From IMG/VR virus record IMGVR_UViG_3300040801_003099, positions 1 to 29,521 of that record: 29,521 nt of DNA. The stretch is one strand, 5' to 3'. Source of the stretch: a virus. Each line of letters begins with the position of its first letter. Within the stretch, counting starts at the first letter, position 1. The position numbers were made by a program, and so were the translations under genes. The notes below the pieces were generated by a model. It saw only the letters and a list, made by a program, of their open reading frames with translations, was not told the DNA's origin and did no database searches. Positions 1 through 7,451 of this stretch are shown piece by piece.

Positions 1-339
1 CCAACGCTCAGTATCTCTACGCGTCTCTTTGTAAACGTAGGCAATCCACTCGAGCACCCAGCTGGGCATCTCCGCAGGTAACTCAAAGAGTTCGTCTTCG
101 TACTCTTCATCGGTAACGATGACTACATCAGCACGGCTCGAGTGAGGCATCACACGCAGGTAGTAGCCGTCCCACTCTTCGGGGAGAGGTTTGCCTTGTT
201 CATCAATGCGTGAAGGGGTTTTGTGATTGAGTTCAGTCAAATTGGCAACATCGCCGACGGTAGGGTAGCTTTCATAGTCAAAATCAGGAATTTCGCTAGC
301 ACGGAGATTGGTAAGTGCGGGGTCGTTAATACGTTTCAT
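1..339 (-). CDS. Hypothetical protein, 3' end cut by window edge
   Basis: The frame is open from an ATG at 339 to the left edge, giving 113 residues with no stop. I do not recognise the family. The visible part is acidic and rich in Asp, Glu, Tyr and Trp, with no signal peptide or membrane segment. The start overlaps the end of the upstream gene by 14 bases, so it is probably translated as part of the same unit as the genes ending at 326 and 835. Two CTCGAG hexamers (49 and 137) lie inside it. The reading frame is well supported by its length and operon position; the function is unknown. Confidence 0.7.
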   Translation of the reverse strand, partial: MKRINDPALTNLRASEIPDFDYESYPTVGDVANLTELNHKTPSRIDEQGKPLPEEWDGYYLRVMPHSSRADVVIVTDEEYEDELFELPAEMPSWVLEWIAYVYKETRRDTERW

Positions 340-835
340 TGTTTTTGCCTCGAGCTTTATATTCCCGAATCACATCGGGGTACATGTCAATGTGTCCGCA
401 TGGGTTTGTCCAGTTGTGAACGCTGTACCATTCGCCATCATCGCAGTACCTACGCAGCACAGGCTCACCGCGTTTGCGGCCACACACCGGGCAGCGGTCG
501 CTGATGGTGATAGCTACAACCGTGAAGTACAGTTCGCGTCCGCGCCCAGGGTCACGGTAGACAACCCGTACTGTCAATTCACCCGCATTTGCAAGTAACC
601 AGTCGCGACCATTGATGTTTTGCCCTGCTTCCAATAGCCCACTTTCCGTAACAGCAGCCACGTCAAGCCAGCACACATGAAACTGCTCGGGCGAGCAATC
701 CTCGAGGGAATCGAAAAACGCTATCACCGCATCTGCGTTTTCGAAATACTCAGGTGTGGGGAGAGCATCTTCCAATGCTCCCCAGTTGTCGTAGTCGTTG
801 GGGAATTCAGGATTTTTGACGTCAACTTCGTACAT
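326..835 (-). CDS. Hypothetical protein with a CPVCG zinc-knuckle-like motif
   Basis: The product has 169 residues from the ATG at 835; a GTG one codon upstream is an alternative. The ATG shares one base with the stop of the upstream gene (TGATG), which suggests coupled translation. The C-terminal third carries CPVCG, a later lone Cys and an NPCGH segment, which together could hold a zinc ion. The N-terminal half is acidic. It sits in a three-gene unit with the genes on either side. I do not recognise the family. Confidence 0.75.
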   Translation of the reverse strand: MYEVDVKNPEFPNDYDNWGALEDALPTPEYFENADAVIAFFDSLEDCSPEQFHVCWLDVAAVTESGLLEAGQNINGRDWLLANAGELTVRVVYRDPGRGRELYFTVVAITISDRCPVCGRKRGEPVLRRYCDDGEWYSVHNWTNPCGHIDMYPDVIREYKARGKNNETY

Positions 836-1275
836 CACGCTACCTCCGCCATGTAGTACCCAAACGAAAGCGAACCGCCCACATTACGCTGATATACCTC
901 ACTAGCCTTGCTGATAGTGACAGTATTGAATTCACCACTTACCGCACCACTACACACGCTTTTGAGCATGCTAAGTGGTGTGCGACGTTCATCGGCGCGA
1001 TAACCAGCGGTAGCCTTTTGGATGAACACGTAAGCGGTGTCGTAATCGACATCTTCGGTAAGCGTTACGTCGTCTGCAAAAATCGTGTAGACAGTGCGAG
1101 TTTCGGGAACTTGACGACCAAACCAATCTTCAACCATATTGCCAGTCTCAACCACGCGGCCAGTAATTGTCAGTTTGCCCCAACTTTCAGGGACGGTTGG
1201 CACCGGATATGCAGGCATCGGCTGAAAGTACTTGCTGTGCTTATTGCGTGAAGCGCGGCCTTTTGCTACAGTCAT
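835..1275 (-). CDS. Hypothetical protein, first gene of a three-gene unit
   Basis: The start is set at the ATG at 1275, which has GAGG seven bases upstream; a TTG two codons earlier is also in frame. The product is 146 residues. It begins with a basic stretch, and the rest looks like a beta-rich soluble domain (many Val, Thr and Tyr). I see no known motif. It is divergent from the regulator at 1386-1664, and the intergenic palindrome at 1347-1362 could control both directions. Confidence 0.75.
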   Translation of the reverse strand: MTVAKGRASRNKHSKYFQPMPAYPVPTVPESWGKLTITGRVVETGNMVEDWFGRQVPETRTVYTIFADDVTLTEDVDYDTAYVFIQKATAGYRADERRTPLSMLKSVCSGAVSGEFNTVTISKASEVYQRNVGGSLSFGYYMAEVA

Positions 1276-1346
1276 GGTCAATCCTCATTCACTTTGGATT
1301 TAGCAGGGGCTGCCCGTCACAGCTTGCCCCCTGCTATAGCTATATA

Positions 1347-1362
1347 CTACGTTATAGCGTAG
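1347..1362. promoter_or_regulatory. Operator-like palindrome between divergent genes
   Basis: The 16-base element CTACGTTATAGCGTAG matches its own reverse complement at 14 of 16 positions. It lies 24 bases upstream of the start of the XRE-type gene and just before a possible -10 (GATAAT, 1363-1368). Its position suggests autoregulation by that protein, which is inference. Confidence 0.5.
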
Positions 1363-1385
1363 GATAATGCAAGGAATGTGCTAAC

Positions 1386-1664
1386 ATGGCGGCTGTGAAA
1401 ATAACTGTGACGGGCGATAATCAAACGGTGACTGTGCGTTGGAAGTTGGTAGATGTACTTACCAAGTACCAGTTGACGGCGTATCGACTTGCTAGGGCGG
1501 CTGATGTGTCAGATTCGACGATTTATCAGCTCGTCTCTACCAAGAAGCCACCTCGTAGTGTCGGTTTTGAGATGATCGCCAAACTACTCGTAGCGCTGCG
1601 CGAAGTGACGGGCGAGGATGTAGCCTTTGGGGAATTGCTCGAGGTGACTTTTGAAGAATCTTAA
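1386..1664 (+). CDS. Small XRE/Cro-like helix-turn-helix regulator
   Basis: The 92-residue product has a helix-turn-helix at about residues 28-52 (TAYRLARAADVSDSTIYQLV) followed by a helical segment. The family binds operator DNA as repressor or activator. It resembles the protein at 21483-21725, which has TAYRLAQATG and TAIYRLIN at matching positions, so the two look like paralogues. AAGGA lies about ten bases before the ATG. The gene is divergent from the unit ending at 1275 and has a palindrome in its upstream region. It probably acts as a local switch; the actual operator is not proven. Confidence 0.85.
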   Translation: MAAVKITVTGDNQTVTVRWKLVDVLTKYQLTAYRLARAADVSDSTIYQLVSTKKPPRSVGFEMIAKLLVALREVTGEDVAFGELLEVTFEES

Positions 1665-1695
1665 CGATACGGTGACGACTGACGCTGTAATAGTC

Positions 1696-1726
1696 AAAAG
1701 AAAATCCCGCCTGCGCCACAGCGGGA
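1696..1726 (-). terminator. Rho-independent terminator, minus strand
   Basis: On the minus strand TCCCGC pairs with GCGGGA around a 10-base loop, and TTTTCTTTT follows. It would stop leftward transcripts before they run antisense into the regulator at 1386. It is the second of two leftward terminators about 90 bases apart. Confidence 0.7.
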
Positions 1727-1753
1727 AAGCATCAGTAGCAATTCACTCGAGCC

Positions 1754-1773
1754 ACCTAAAGTAACCTAAAGTA
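1754..1773. repeat. Two tandem copies of ACCTAAAGTA
   Basis: A 10-base unit occurs twice in direct succession in the gap between two leftward terminators. The spacing is one helical turn, which would suit a protein site, but nothing else supports that. Confidence 0.4.
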
Positions 1774-1804
1774 ACCCAATTGAATTTGGCGCAATGTCAG
1801 TGTA

Positions 1805-1836
1805 GGGCAAAAGAAAGAGCCCTCGCAGTGAGGGCT
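1805..1836 (-). terminator. Rho-independent terminator of the leftward 1938-4411 unit
   Basis: On the minus strand AGCCCTC pairs with GAGGGCT around a 5-base loop, followed by the T-rich tail TCTTTCTTTT. It lies about 100 bases past the stop of the gene ending at 1938. The remaining gap from 1665 to 1937 holds only this hairpin, the one at 1696-1726 and a short tandem repeat; I see no gene in it. Confidence 0.8.
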
Positions 1837-1937
1837 AAAAATCGCTAATTTACTACGCTGGTTTAGCGCGAACCTCGATAGATTCACTACCGTTGGGTAG
1901 TCAACTCGAGCCAATTGCAGCATTCGTTCGCGCCACT

Positions 1938-2276
1938 TCAATCTGAGATACGATACGTCACCATTTGCGCCATAAGCGACTGCTCCCAGTTCTCGCACAT
2001 CCGCTGCAACGACCTACTTAAGGCGTCATCGCGTCCTTGGGTCAACATGGCAATATCTCGCAGCCCTGCCCAAAGTGCATGAGCATGTGTAGGCAAGTCA
2101 TCACGGCAACGCGAAATATCAGGCTCGTCACTACCTTTTTTGCAGACTGTAACGGTATACGTTGGAACAATCGCAGGGTTATAGTCGCCACTTTCGGGGT
2201 AGCGGTTGACAATCGTGATATGCCAGCCGCACAGTTCGTAGTCAGTATGGGTAGGTTGTGGAGTATTTATCGCCAT
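1938..2276 (-). CDS. Hypothetical protein, last gene of its unit
   Basis: The start is taken as the ATG at 2276 (112 residues), which overlaps the stop of the upstream small membrane protein as TGATG. A TTG one codon earlier is possible. The product is soluble, with a beta-like first half and a helical, Arg- and Glu-containing second half. I do not recognise the family. It is the last gene before the leftward terminator at 1805-1836. Confidence 0.7.
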   Translation of the reverse strand: MAINTPQPTHTDYELCGWHITIVNRYPESGDYNPAIVPTYTVTVCKKGSDEPDISRCRDDLPTHAHALWAGLRDIAMLTQGRDDALSRSLQRMCENWEQSLMAQMVTYRISD

Positions 2277-2371
2277 CAACCGCTAATCAGATACAGACAC
2301 AGAATTGCAAGAAGCAAAAACACGACCAAACCACCAACGCTGAAGCCGAGCCAAAATGATAACCATTCCAT
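2276..2371 (-). CDS. Very small single-span membrane protein
   Basis: A 31-residue frame runs from an ATG at 2371 to a TGA that overlaps the next start (TGATG). Nearly the whole chain is one hydrophobic segment (WLGFSVGGLVVFLLLAILCL), typical of small phage membrane proteins. No strong ribosome binding site is visible. Support comes from the hydrophobic pattern and the stop-start overlap. It could act in lysis or membrane anchoring, but nothing shows which. Confidence 0.5.
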   Translation of the reverse strand: MEWLSFWLGFSVGGLVVFLLLAILCLYLISG

Positions 2372-2432
2372 AAAAGCACCATAGAAAAGCGCCCTAGTTG
2401 GATGCTGTAAGGGTGTGAGATAGGTCGAGTGG

Positions 2433-2903
2433 TCAATAATCCTCGAGCAACGCCGCTCGAATCTTTAAGCTGAGCCGTTCAAGTTCATACGCGACGTTGC
2501 GAATGGATTCATCCTTCAACACGACTCGTTCAAAAGCAGGGGTGGACACAATGGTGAGTTTACAGAGCCGCGAATAGTAGGATAGCTGATAATCTACCTC
2601 GAGGCATACTGCGCAACACAAATAGAGTTCACCATCGTCTATGTGCTCGAGAATTTGCCAGTCATTGGCATCAAGCGAGTATCTATGACTGTGCAAATCC
2701 CAGTCAGCACTACTCCAATCATCGTATTCACTCTTTTCATCTTGAGCTTCCAGCTCTTTGAGACGCGCTTGTCGTTGCTTGAGCCACCGGGTAAGGGTCA
2801 TGCGGCTATCACGCCATGCTTGCTGCTTGGCACGGGTCAACTCGAGTTCTTTAGCAACTTCATTGGCGCGTTCAGTTAGGCTTTCATAAGGGATGGTCTT
2901 CAC
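2433..2903 (-). CDS. Hypothetical protein with N-terminal coiled coil
   Basis: The product is 156 residues. Residues about 8-55 are charged and helical with heptad-like Leu spacing, which suggests a coiled coil. A middle segment contains CCAVC, and the C-terminal part is helical. The start shares ATGA with the stop of the upstream gene. The function is unknown. It belongs to a tightly packed leftward set of small genes lying past the tail genes, a place where phages often keep poorly conserved accessory or lysis-related genes. Confidence 0.7.
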   Translation of the reverse strand: MKTIPYESLTERANEVAKELELTRAKQQAWRDSRMTLTRWLKQRQARLKELEAQDEKSEYDDWSSADWDLHSHRYSLDANDWQILEHIDDGELYLCCAVCLEVDYQLSYYSRLCKLTIVSTPAFERVVLKDESIRNVAYELERLSLKIRAALLEDY

Positions 2904-3268
2904 TCGAGAGATTCCTTCTCCCCTAAAATACCTGTAGGCACTTTGTCTCTTATGTAGTTGATTCCAATCAAGCTAAGTTCAATCAATTCGAGTAGCGCAA
3001 CTTGAAACTCGCCCAAACGCTCGTTTTCGATATTGATAACAACGATTACCTCAGCGATGCGCTCAATGAACCAATTTATCACTGCGTTCTCGTTGTCACT
3101 CAACAGATTTGAAGGGGAAACAAGTAGGTTACTGTATTTGCGAATGTAGGGTGTGAGCCATACAGTACGCGCCTCCCAGTACTCAAAGGTATTTGTACCG
3201 TCAATAATTTTCTGCGCCGCTTGCGGCAACATCTCACCCACACGTCGCATCAGGCCATGTTTGCTCAT
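2900..3268 (-). CDS. Hypothetical helical protein
   Basis: The ATG at 3268 overlaps the upstream stop as ATGA, so I prefer it to the longer upstream start. The product is 122 residues with a basic N terminus and a largely helical body. A hydrophobic stretch (about residues 74-108) has too many charges for a clear membrane span. The function is unknown. Confidence 0.7.
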   Translation of the reverse strand: MSKHGLMRRVGEMLPQAAQKIIDGTNTFEYWEARTVWLTPYIRKYSNLLVSPSNLLSDNENAVINWFIERIAEVIVVINIENERLGEFQVALLELIELSLIGINYIRDKVPTGILGEKESLE

Positions 3269-3507
3269 GGCTTTTCTTCTTCCAAACAACTCAAATATGC
3301 ATCAAGCTTATTTTGTTCAACTCTGATCTTGTTTTGCACGGCGGCAATGATGTCACGCTTGGCTGCCCGTTCGGTAAGACGCCCAAACAACAAGATGCCA
3401 TAGAGTGTCGAAAAAGCCATCCAATTACCATCATGACGTTTTGTAACTGCGAGATAGTGTCCGTCGTGTAGGCGCATGATTGTGTTTGTTTCCTCGTGCC
3501 AACTCAC
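3265..3507 (-). CDS. Hypothetical small protein, probable GTG start
   Basis: The frame is open further upstream, but the GTG at 3507 forms a GTGA overlap with the preceding stop, as elsewhere in this unit. That gives 80 residues. An internal ATG at about residue 11, with GAGGAAAC upstream, is the alternative. The C-terminal half is helical and charged, and the middle holds a short hydrophobic segment (YGILLFG). I do not recognise the family. Confidence 0.6.
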   Translation of the reverse strand: MSWHEETNTIMRLHDGHYLAVTKRHDGNWMAFSTLYGILLFGRLTERAAKRDIIAAVQNKIRVEQNKLDAYLSCLEEEKP

Positions 3508-3671
3508 TCCATGACCGCCCAAACCAACCCCCTTGCAAGCAATGCACCGCCAACGGCACTTAAAACCACGATACCGACACCACCCAATAGTAACCACACG
3601 CTCTCAGGTAAGGCGTTGCCGATGGTAGCCGCAAACGCCGCTGATAACGCTATCTCGAGCCATTTACTCAT
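3504..3671 (-). CDS. Small two-span membrane protein, holin-like in form
   Basis: The start at 3671 (MSKWLE) overlaps the upstream stop by 8 bases and gives 55 residues. Two hydrophobic segments (about residues 7-17 and 21-50, with Gly and Ala) are separated by a short polar turn containing Pro and Glu. Small two-span proteins near phage tail genes are often holins, which open the inner membrane at lysis. No endolysin is visible beside it, so that role is only a possibility. Confidence 0.55.
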   Translation of the reverse strand: MSKWLEIALSAAFAATIGNALPESVWLLLGGVGIVVLSAVGGALLARGLVWAVME

Positions 3672-3987
3672 CTTGCGCCAGCATTTCAGCCTTAGCAATC
3701 TCAGCTTGCAACACCTCTACTAACTTGTAGGCTTGCTCGAGTGTCAAATACAAGCCGATATACGGGTTATTGAGAATACGTGGATTAAATGCCCCTAAAT
3801 ACGCCATTAAATTCACATTGGGGTGTGTGCCATTTAAGCAAGAACGCACGGCAAAACCAGCTATTCCATCGGCTGGCAAACTACTATCAACAAAAGTGTA
3901 GTCTTTAACCTCTGCACCGCCCAAAGCCAACTCATCTGCGTCCGCAAAATAATCTTCAAAACTCACAAACTTTTTTTGTGCTGCCAT
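3664..3987 (-). CDS. Hypothetical protein after a junction terminator
   Basis: The ATG at 3987 has GGAGG seven bases upstream. The product is 107 residues with an acidic N-terminal third, a central beta-like part and a C-terminal helix rich in Ala, Glu and Lys. The family is not recognised. Its ribosome binding site begins a few bases after the T-run of the terminator at 4001-4038, so its expression would need read-through, antitermination or an unseen promoter. Confidence 0.75.
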   Translation of the reverse strand: MAAQKKFVSFEDYFADADELALGGAEVKDYTFVDSSLPADGIAGFAVRSCLNGTHPNVNLMAYLGAFNPRILNNPYIGLYLTLEQAYKLVEVLQAEIAKAEMLAQDE

Positions 3988-4000
3988 CAAATCCCTCCAA

Positions 4001-4038
4001 CAAAAAAAGACGGCATACCCACATCGGGCAGCCGTCTT
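4001..4038 (-). terminator. Intrinsic terminator directly upstream of a ribosome binding site
   Basis: On the minus strand AAGACGGC pairs perfectly with GCCGTCTT around a 16-base loop and seven T follow. It marks the end of the virion operon, but the next gene's GGAGG begins almost at once after the T-run, as at two other junctions in this operon. Confidence 0.8.
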
Positions 4039-4411
4039 AAATCACATCACTCATTGTAAGAAACGCACACCATCGTTGGCTTGGCAGATGCCACCACACA
4101 CTCACCAACCGATGATGTGGATGGGTAAAGTGCTCAGCGAGGTAGATGGGTGTCACGAAGTTGCTTAACGCGTCTTGTTTAGGAGTGATGTAGCGTGGCT
4201 CGAGCACCGCCCTAGCTTCTTGATAATCCAAGCCGTAGCCACTAGCAATGACCACAATAGGCGCAACCGTTTCGGCCTGAACTTTTGCCGCTAACCTCGA
4301 GCAAAACCATTCAGAGGCACTAGCTGGCGACATCATCAACATCAACAGAACGACTGCCAAATTTAGCAAACGCTTTGCGCACCATCCTGAAATTGCGTTC
4401 AGCATCGGCAT
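4037..4411 (-). CDS. Exported protein with signal peptide
   Basis: The ATG at 4411 is preceded by a near-ideal GGAGG four bases upstream, which decides against the longer frame. The first 31 residues form a signal peptide: a basic patch (CAKR), a hydrophobic core (LLNLAVVLLMLMM) and an Ala-X-Ala end (SPASA). The mature part of about 93 residues has two Cys and many Trp and His. It is the last gene before the terminator at 4001-4038. In many phages the tape measure gene sits here; this protein is far too short to be one. A lysis, membrane or superinfection role is possible but not shown. Confidence 0.75.
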   Translation of the reverse strand: MPMLNAISGWCAKRLLNLAVVLLMLMMSPASASEWFCSRLAAKVQAETVAPIVVIASGYGLDYQEARAVLEPRYITPKQDALSNFVTPIYLAEHFTHPHHRLVSVWWHLPSQRWCAFLTMSDVI

Positions 4412-4814
4412 AATCCTCCTCGAGCGTCCTAACGGGACGTGGAATATGCCCATGGTATTGAAGCCACTCTAAGGGCGTCAGTAATGACTTTTCAGGGTCA
4501 CGCTTGGGTGATTCATCACTGGGTACATGCCGGATGGCAGCTTCATAGTTTTTGTAGGTAAGCCCGCCCTGCATGCCTGCGTAGAGTTCGAACATAGCAA
4601 GACTTTGGCTAATGCGGGCTTCTTCTAATTCCTTGGCTCGCAGTTCTTCGTTAAGCCGCAAACGCTGCATCAATCGCGCATAGGGCATATGGAGTAGCTC
4701 GAGATCGCCCATACCTGTACGCAGTTGGAAGCGCTCGAGCCTTAGTTCAAGCTTCTCTCGCTGCGGCGCGTCCGTTTCGGAGCGGTGTCTTGGGGATTCC
4801 AAGACTGTGTGATG
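4320..4814 (-). CDS. Tail assembly chaperone extension (GT-like, made by -1 frameshift)
   Basis: This frame overlaps the end of the upstream chaperone gene in the -1 frame and has no good start of its own; the first candidate is a TTG at 4802. It stays open back through the heptamer T TTT TTC at 4814-4820. A -1 shift there would join the first 262 residues of the upstream protein to 164 residues coded here, for a fusion of about 426. Lambda gpG/gpGT and most long-tailed phages make such a pair to help assemble the tail around the tape measure. The extension is charged and helical. The frameshift is inferred from sequence only. Confidence 0.7.
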   Translation of the reverse strand, partial: HHTVLESPRHRSETDAPQREKLELRLERFQLRTGMGDLELLHMPYARLMQRLRLNEELRAKELEEARISQSLAMFELYAGMQGGLTYKNYEAAIRHVPSDESPKRDPEKSLLTPLEWLQYHGHIPRPVRTLEEDYADAERNFRMVRKAFAKFGSRSVDVDDVAS

Positions 4815-5599
4815 AAAAAAGTTTGCATACTCGCTGAATGCAGTTGAATTTTGAGGGCATCTAGCACATCCAACGCGGGCGCTTTTTCATGGCTAGTTAA
4901 ATCCTGCGCGTCGATGTTTTTGCCTGTTGTTTCGTCAACTAAACATGAGGCCATAAACAGCGTGAAATACACCGGGCTGCGCGTCATGCCGTCTAGGAAT
5001 AGCATCACAGGATTGACACTTTTGAGGCGTGCGGATTGTGCAAAGTCCCGTCCGGCAGCCATAACTGCGTTGGCATTGTTTTGCATGACCCAGTTAAACG
5101 GTGCCAGTTTGTAGGTCTTCTCGCCAATTTTGACGGTACGTGGCGCACTTTCCATCAGCGGTAACAAGCCTTCGCTCATGTCTTGCGGAGGGCTGTCGGC
5201 CAGTTGAGCACGTATGTCTTGAATGAACGTGATAACACCAACAACATCTTCGAGGTTGGCAATATCTTCAGTTAACGCATTCATCGCTTCAACTGGGAAC
5301 TGATTGACGTCAGCGAGGGCTTTGGCTTCAATGGCAACGTTGGCATTGGTGTCATAAATCATGGTGGCGATGGCAGCAGCAGATTTGTCAGGACGCACCA
5401 TCCAACCACGCATCAAAATATCGACAGGATCGGTAAGCTCATCGCCTGCGCTACGCACAAAGTCCATGATGTTAAGTGCGTCCCCTAAGCCAAGGGGCGT
5501 CTTGATGTGATACTTGCGGTCACGCAGTTCAAACGTCCTGTCTTCTTTTAGCAAATTAAAGACAGTGCCGGTAGTGGGTTCGGGGGCAGTGTCGGTCAT
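4742..5599 (-). CDS. Tail assembly chaperone (G-like)
   Basis: The ATG at 5599 has GGAGAA seven bases upstream and gives 285 residues; the longer upstream frame overlaps the previous gene and is unlikely. The call rests on position (after the tail tube and small tail genes) and on the -1 overlapping partner with a classic slippery site near its 3' end. The sequence is mainly helical. At 285 residues it is longer than many G proteins. It should act in the cytoplasm during tail assembly and be absent from virions. Confidence 0.65.
   Translation of the reverse strand: MTDTAPEPTTGTVFNLLKEDRTFELRDRKYHIKTPLGLGDALNIMDFVRSAGDELTDPVDILMRGWMVRPDKSAAAIATMIYDTNANVAIEAKALADVNQFPVEAMNALTEDIANLEDVVGVITFIQDIRAQLADSPPQDMSEGLLPLMESAPRTVKIGEKTYKLAPFNWVMQNNANAVMAAGRDFAQSARLKSVNPVMLFLDGMTRSPVYFTLFMASCLVDETTGKNIDAQDLTSHEKAPALDVLDALKIQLHSASMQTFFITQSWNPQDTAPKRTRRSERSLN
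4814..4820 (-). other. Programmed -1 ribosomal frameshift site T TTT TTC
   Basis: In the upstream reading frame the codons are ACT TTT TTC, so the heptamer T TTT TTC sits in the right phase for simultaneous slippage of both tRNAs. After the slip both read TTT. The -1 frame then stays open for 164 codons. The site lies 23 codons before the stop of the upstream frame, as in lambda-type G/GT genes. Confidence 0.75.
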
Positions 5600-5609
5600 A
5601 AGTATTCTC

Positions 5610-5951
5610 CTAAATGTTTTCGTGTACGCTTTGCCAGCGTTGAAAGATTGCGGTGGTGGTTTCGGCGGGTAAAGGGGCGTCAAAGGTGATTTCAAAGTGG
5701 TCACCGTTGACAAACTGCCCTGAGAGCATGTGCCTTTTGGCGTTGTAGACCATCAACTCAATGCGAGATAGATCAAGGGCGACGTTGTAACTGTCGCCTT
5801 CGTTGATGACGGTGGTTCGTTCGGCGATAATGACACCTCCAAAGGTGCGTGTTGTTGATAGGTTTTGCGACTCGAGCAACGCTTCAAAGTAACTATCGGG
5901 TAGGTTTTTGATTTCGGCTAGTGCTCGAGTTAACCGTTCAACACGGGTCAT
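5610..5951 (-). CDS. Small tail-region protein, unknown
   Basis: The product is 113 residues, with a helical N terminus (residues 1-28) and a mainly beta remainder. Its ATG overlaps the upstream stop as ATGA. It lies between the tail tube and the chaperone gene. I see no family signature; a tail completion or assembly role is suggested only by position. Confidence 0.75.
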   Translation of the reverse strand: MTRVERLTRALAEIKNLPDSYFEALLESQNLSTTRTFGGVIIAERTTVINEGDSYNVALDLSRIELMVYNAKRHMLSGQFVNGDHFEITFDAPLPAETTTAIFQRWQSVHENI

Positions 5952-6160
5952 GTCATGGCAACCTCCTCGAGTTGCCCTTCAAAATGAAGTGTGCCAGCCG
6001 TCGATGCTACAGAAAAACTACTTGCGTTTTCCTGTAGCGCTACAACCCTTTTTAGGTCAATAACAAACTCCCCTTTTCCATCACGCTTGATGGGTGACAA
6101 GGCGTTTGGTAGCTTCTTTGACGACGCTGATGCTGGCTTACTAGGGTCTTTTCGCTTCAT
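5948..6160 (-). CDS. Small tail-region protein with basic N terminus
   Basis: This 70-residue product starts with a Lys-, Ser- and Pro-rich segment that is probably disordered and ends in a short beta-like domain. Its start and stop overlap both neighbours by ATGA, so it is translated with them. The family is not recognised. Confidence 0.7.
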   Translation of the reverse strand: MKRKDPSKPASASSKKLPNALSPIKRDGKGEFVIDLKRVVALQENASSFSVASTAGTLHFEGQLEEVAMT

Positions 6161-6432
6161 GTTGGCCCTTCATTAGCACCACTTTGTTGAGTGCCGACCT
6201 CAACAGTCCTTTTGCGTTCGGGGTCAACTTCAACACCTATAAATGAAAAATCTCCAGTGAGTCTGCCTACGTATTCGGTTTTGCCTGACTTATCAGTGAA
6301 AAAGAGACGTCCTGCACCTTGGTATATCGAGGTTGGGTCTATAGCTCGAGTGTTTGAATCATCTTCATTTATGTTGCTCAACTCCTTCCCAAAGAAAAGA
6401 GCGCCTCGAGCAAACCTCGAGACACCCTTCAA
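6157..6432 (-). CDS. Small tail-region protein, unknown
   Basis: The product is 91 residues. Its stop overlaps the next start (ATGA), and its start lies 8 bases after the tail tube stop. It contains a beta-like core (residues about 33-75) with Gly turns. It is the first of three small genes between tail tube and chaperone. Function unknown. Confidence 0.7.
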   Translation of the reverse strand: MKGVSRFARGALFFGKELSNINEDDSNTRAIDPTSIYQGAGRLFFTDKSGKTEYVGRLTGDFSFIGVEVDPERKRTVEVGTQQSGANEGPT

Positions 6433-6440
6433 AACTAGAC

Positions 6441-7376
6441 TTAAGCAGCCGTTACAGTGAAAGTGATTTTCTCGTAGAAAACGATGTCATCAGCGCTAAA
6501 CTTAAGTGGCACGGTGTATTCACCTGCAGTAACACCTGCAGCAACTGCCAAGGTTAACGTTTCAGATGCTGTGCCGCCTGTAACGGTCACAGGGTCAGTC
6601 TGCAAGGTGATACCAGCATTTACATTCGTAGACGCACTACGAGGATCATCTTCAACAGTTACCGTCACGTCAGACGAATAACCATCTACCCACACAAACG
6701 TCGCGTCAACGGTGGTCGACGCACCTGCAGCGGCAGTGGCAGTAGCAGGCACATCCACAATGAATGCGGCTTCGTTGGCCATGAACAAGTAAGCAGGCAC
6801 AAGCTCATCATTAGTGAGGTCGTAGTGAGCACGGAACTCACACTGGTTGACAGGCTCACCTTGGTCAGCAAACGACAAGGCAAAGTTGGCGCTGTTGAGA
6901 ACCTCTGCTAAGACGATAATCATTGGTACGTTGCGTGTACCGTGAGTGGCGAATAGGGCAACGTTGGTGAGATAATCTTCGCCGACAATGTCTTTGAAGA
7001 ACTTGATTTCGGTCACGCCGTTAGAACGAGGAATCGCCCTTGCCCCCGGCACGCTGTATTGCAAGTTTGTGCGGTCTTGCTCGAGCAAACCCACACTCAA
7101 CATCGGACTGACTGTCTCGAGATACTGCAAGTCTTTGTACATGCCCCTCGAGCCGTTAAATTCAGGCTGACGGATTTCACGTTCAATCGTGAAGCCGTTT
7201 TCACCTCGAGTCATCCCAGCAAGTTTGGCAGTTGCGATTGACGACCCTACAGGGTCAGTGGCCGCGCCATCTTGTAGCGGTGCCATGTCGATGTTGTAGT
7301 AAAGTGCGCCTGCGTTGACGGCGATGTTTTTGAATGAATTAGAACGGACACCCGTTGCGGCTTTGTATCGTGCCAT
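6441..7376 (-). CDS. Major tail tube protein with C-terminal Ig-like domain
   Basis: The protein is 311 residues, with GGAGA upstream of the ATG. Its place after the connector genes and before the chaperone pair is that of the major tail protein, whose hexameric rings form the tail tube. Residues about 1-200 would be the tube domain. From about residue 208 a linker rich in Ala and Thr leads to a beta-rich domain (repeated TVTV, LTLAV and TFTV strands) of the Ig-like kind often displayed on the tail surface, where it may bind sugars or cells. The call rests on order, length and domain form rather than a diagnostic motif. Confidence 0.75.
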   Translation of the reverse strand: MARYKAATGVRSNSFKNIAVNAGALYYNIDMAPLQDGAATDPVGSSIATAKLAGMTRGENGFTIEREIRQPEFNGSRGMYKDLQYLETVSPMLSVGLLEQDRTNLQYSVPGARAIPRSNGVTEIKFFKDIVGEDYLTNVALFATHGTRNVPMIIVLAEVLNSANFALSFADQGEPVNQCEFRAHYDLTNDELVPAYLFMANEAAFIVDVPATATAAAGASTTVDATFVWVDGYSSDVTVTVEDDPRSASTNVNAGITLQTDPVTVTGGTASETLTLAVAAGVTAGEYTVPLKFSADDIVFYEKITFTVTAA

Positions 7377-7451
7377 GAGAATATCTCCATCTCAGGCAGG
7401 GGTGACTTGCGTCAGCCTCGGATGGTGCTTAACGCCAACAGGCAATGCGTG

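Noticed and set aside
1756-1998. An 80-codon leftward frame between terminator and the gene ending at 1938
   Set aside because: It overlaps the coupled gene at its 5' end, runs through the terminator hairpin at 1805-1836 and has no ribosome binding site.
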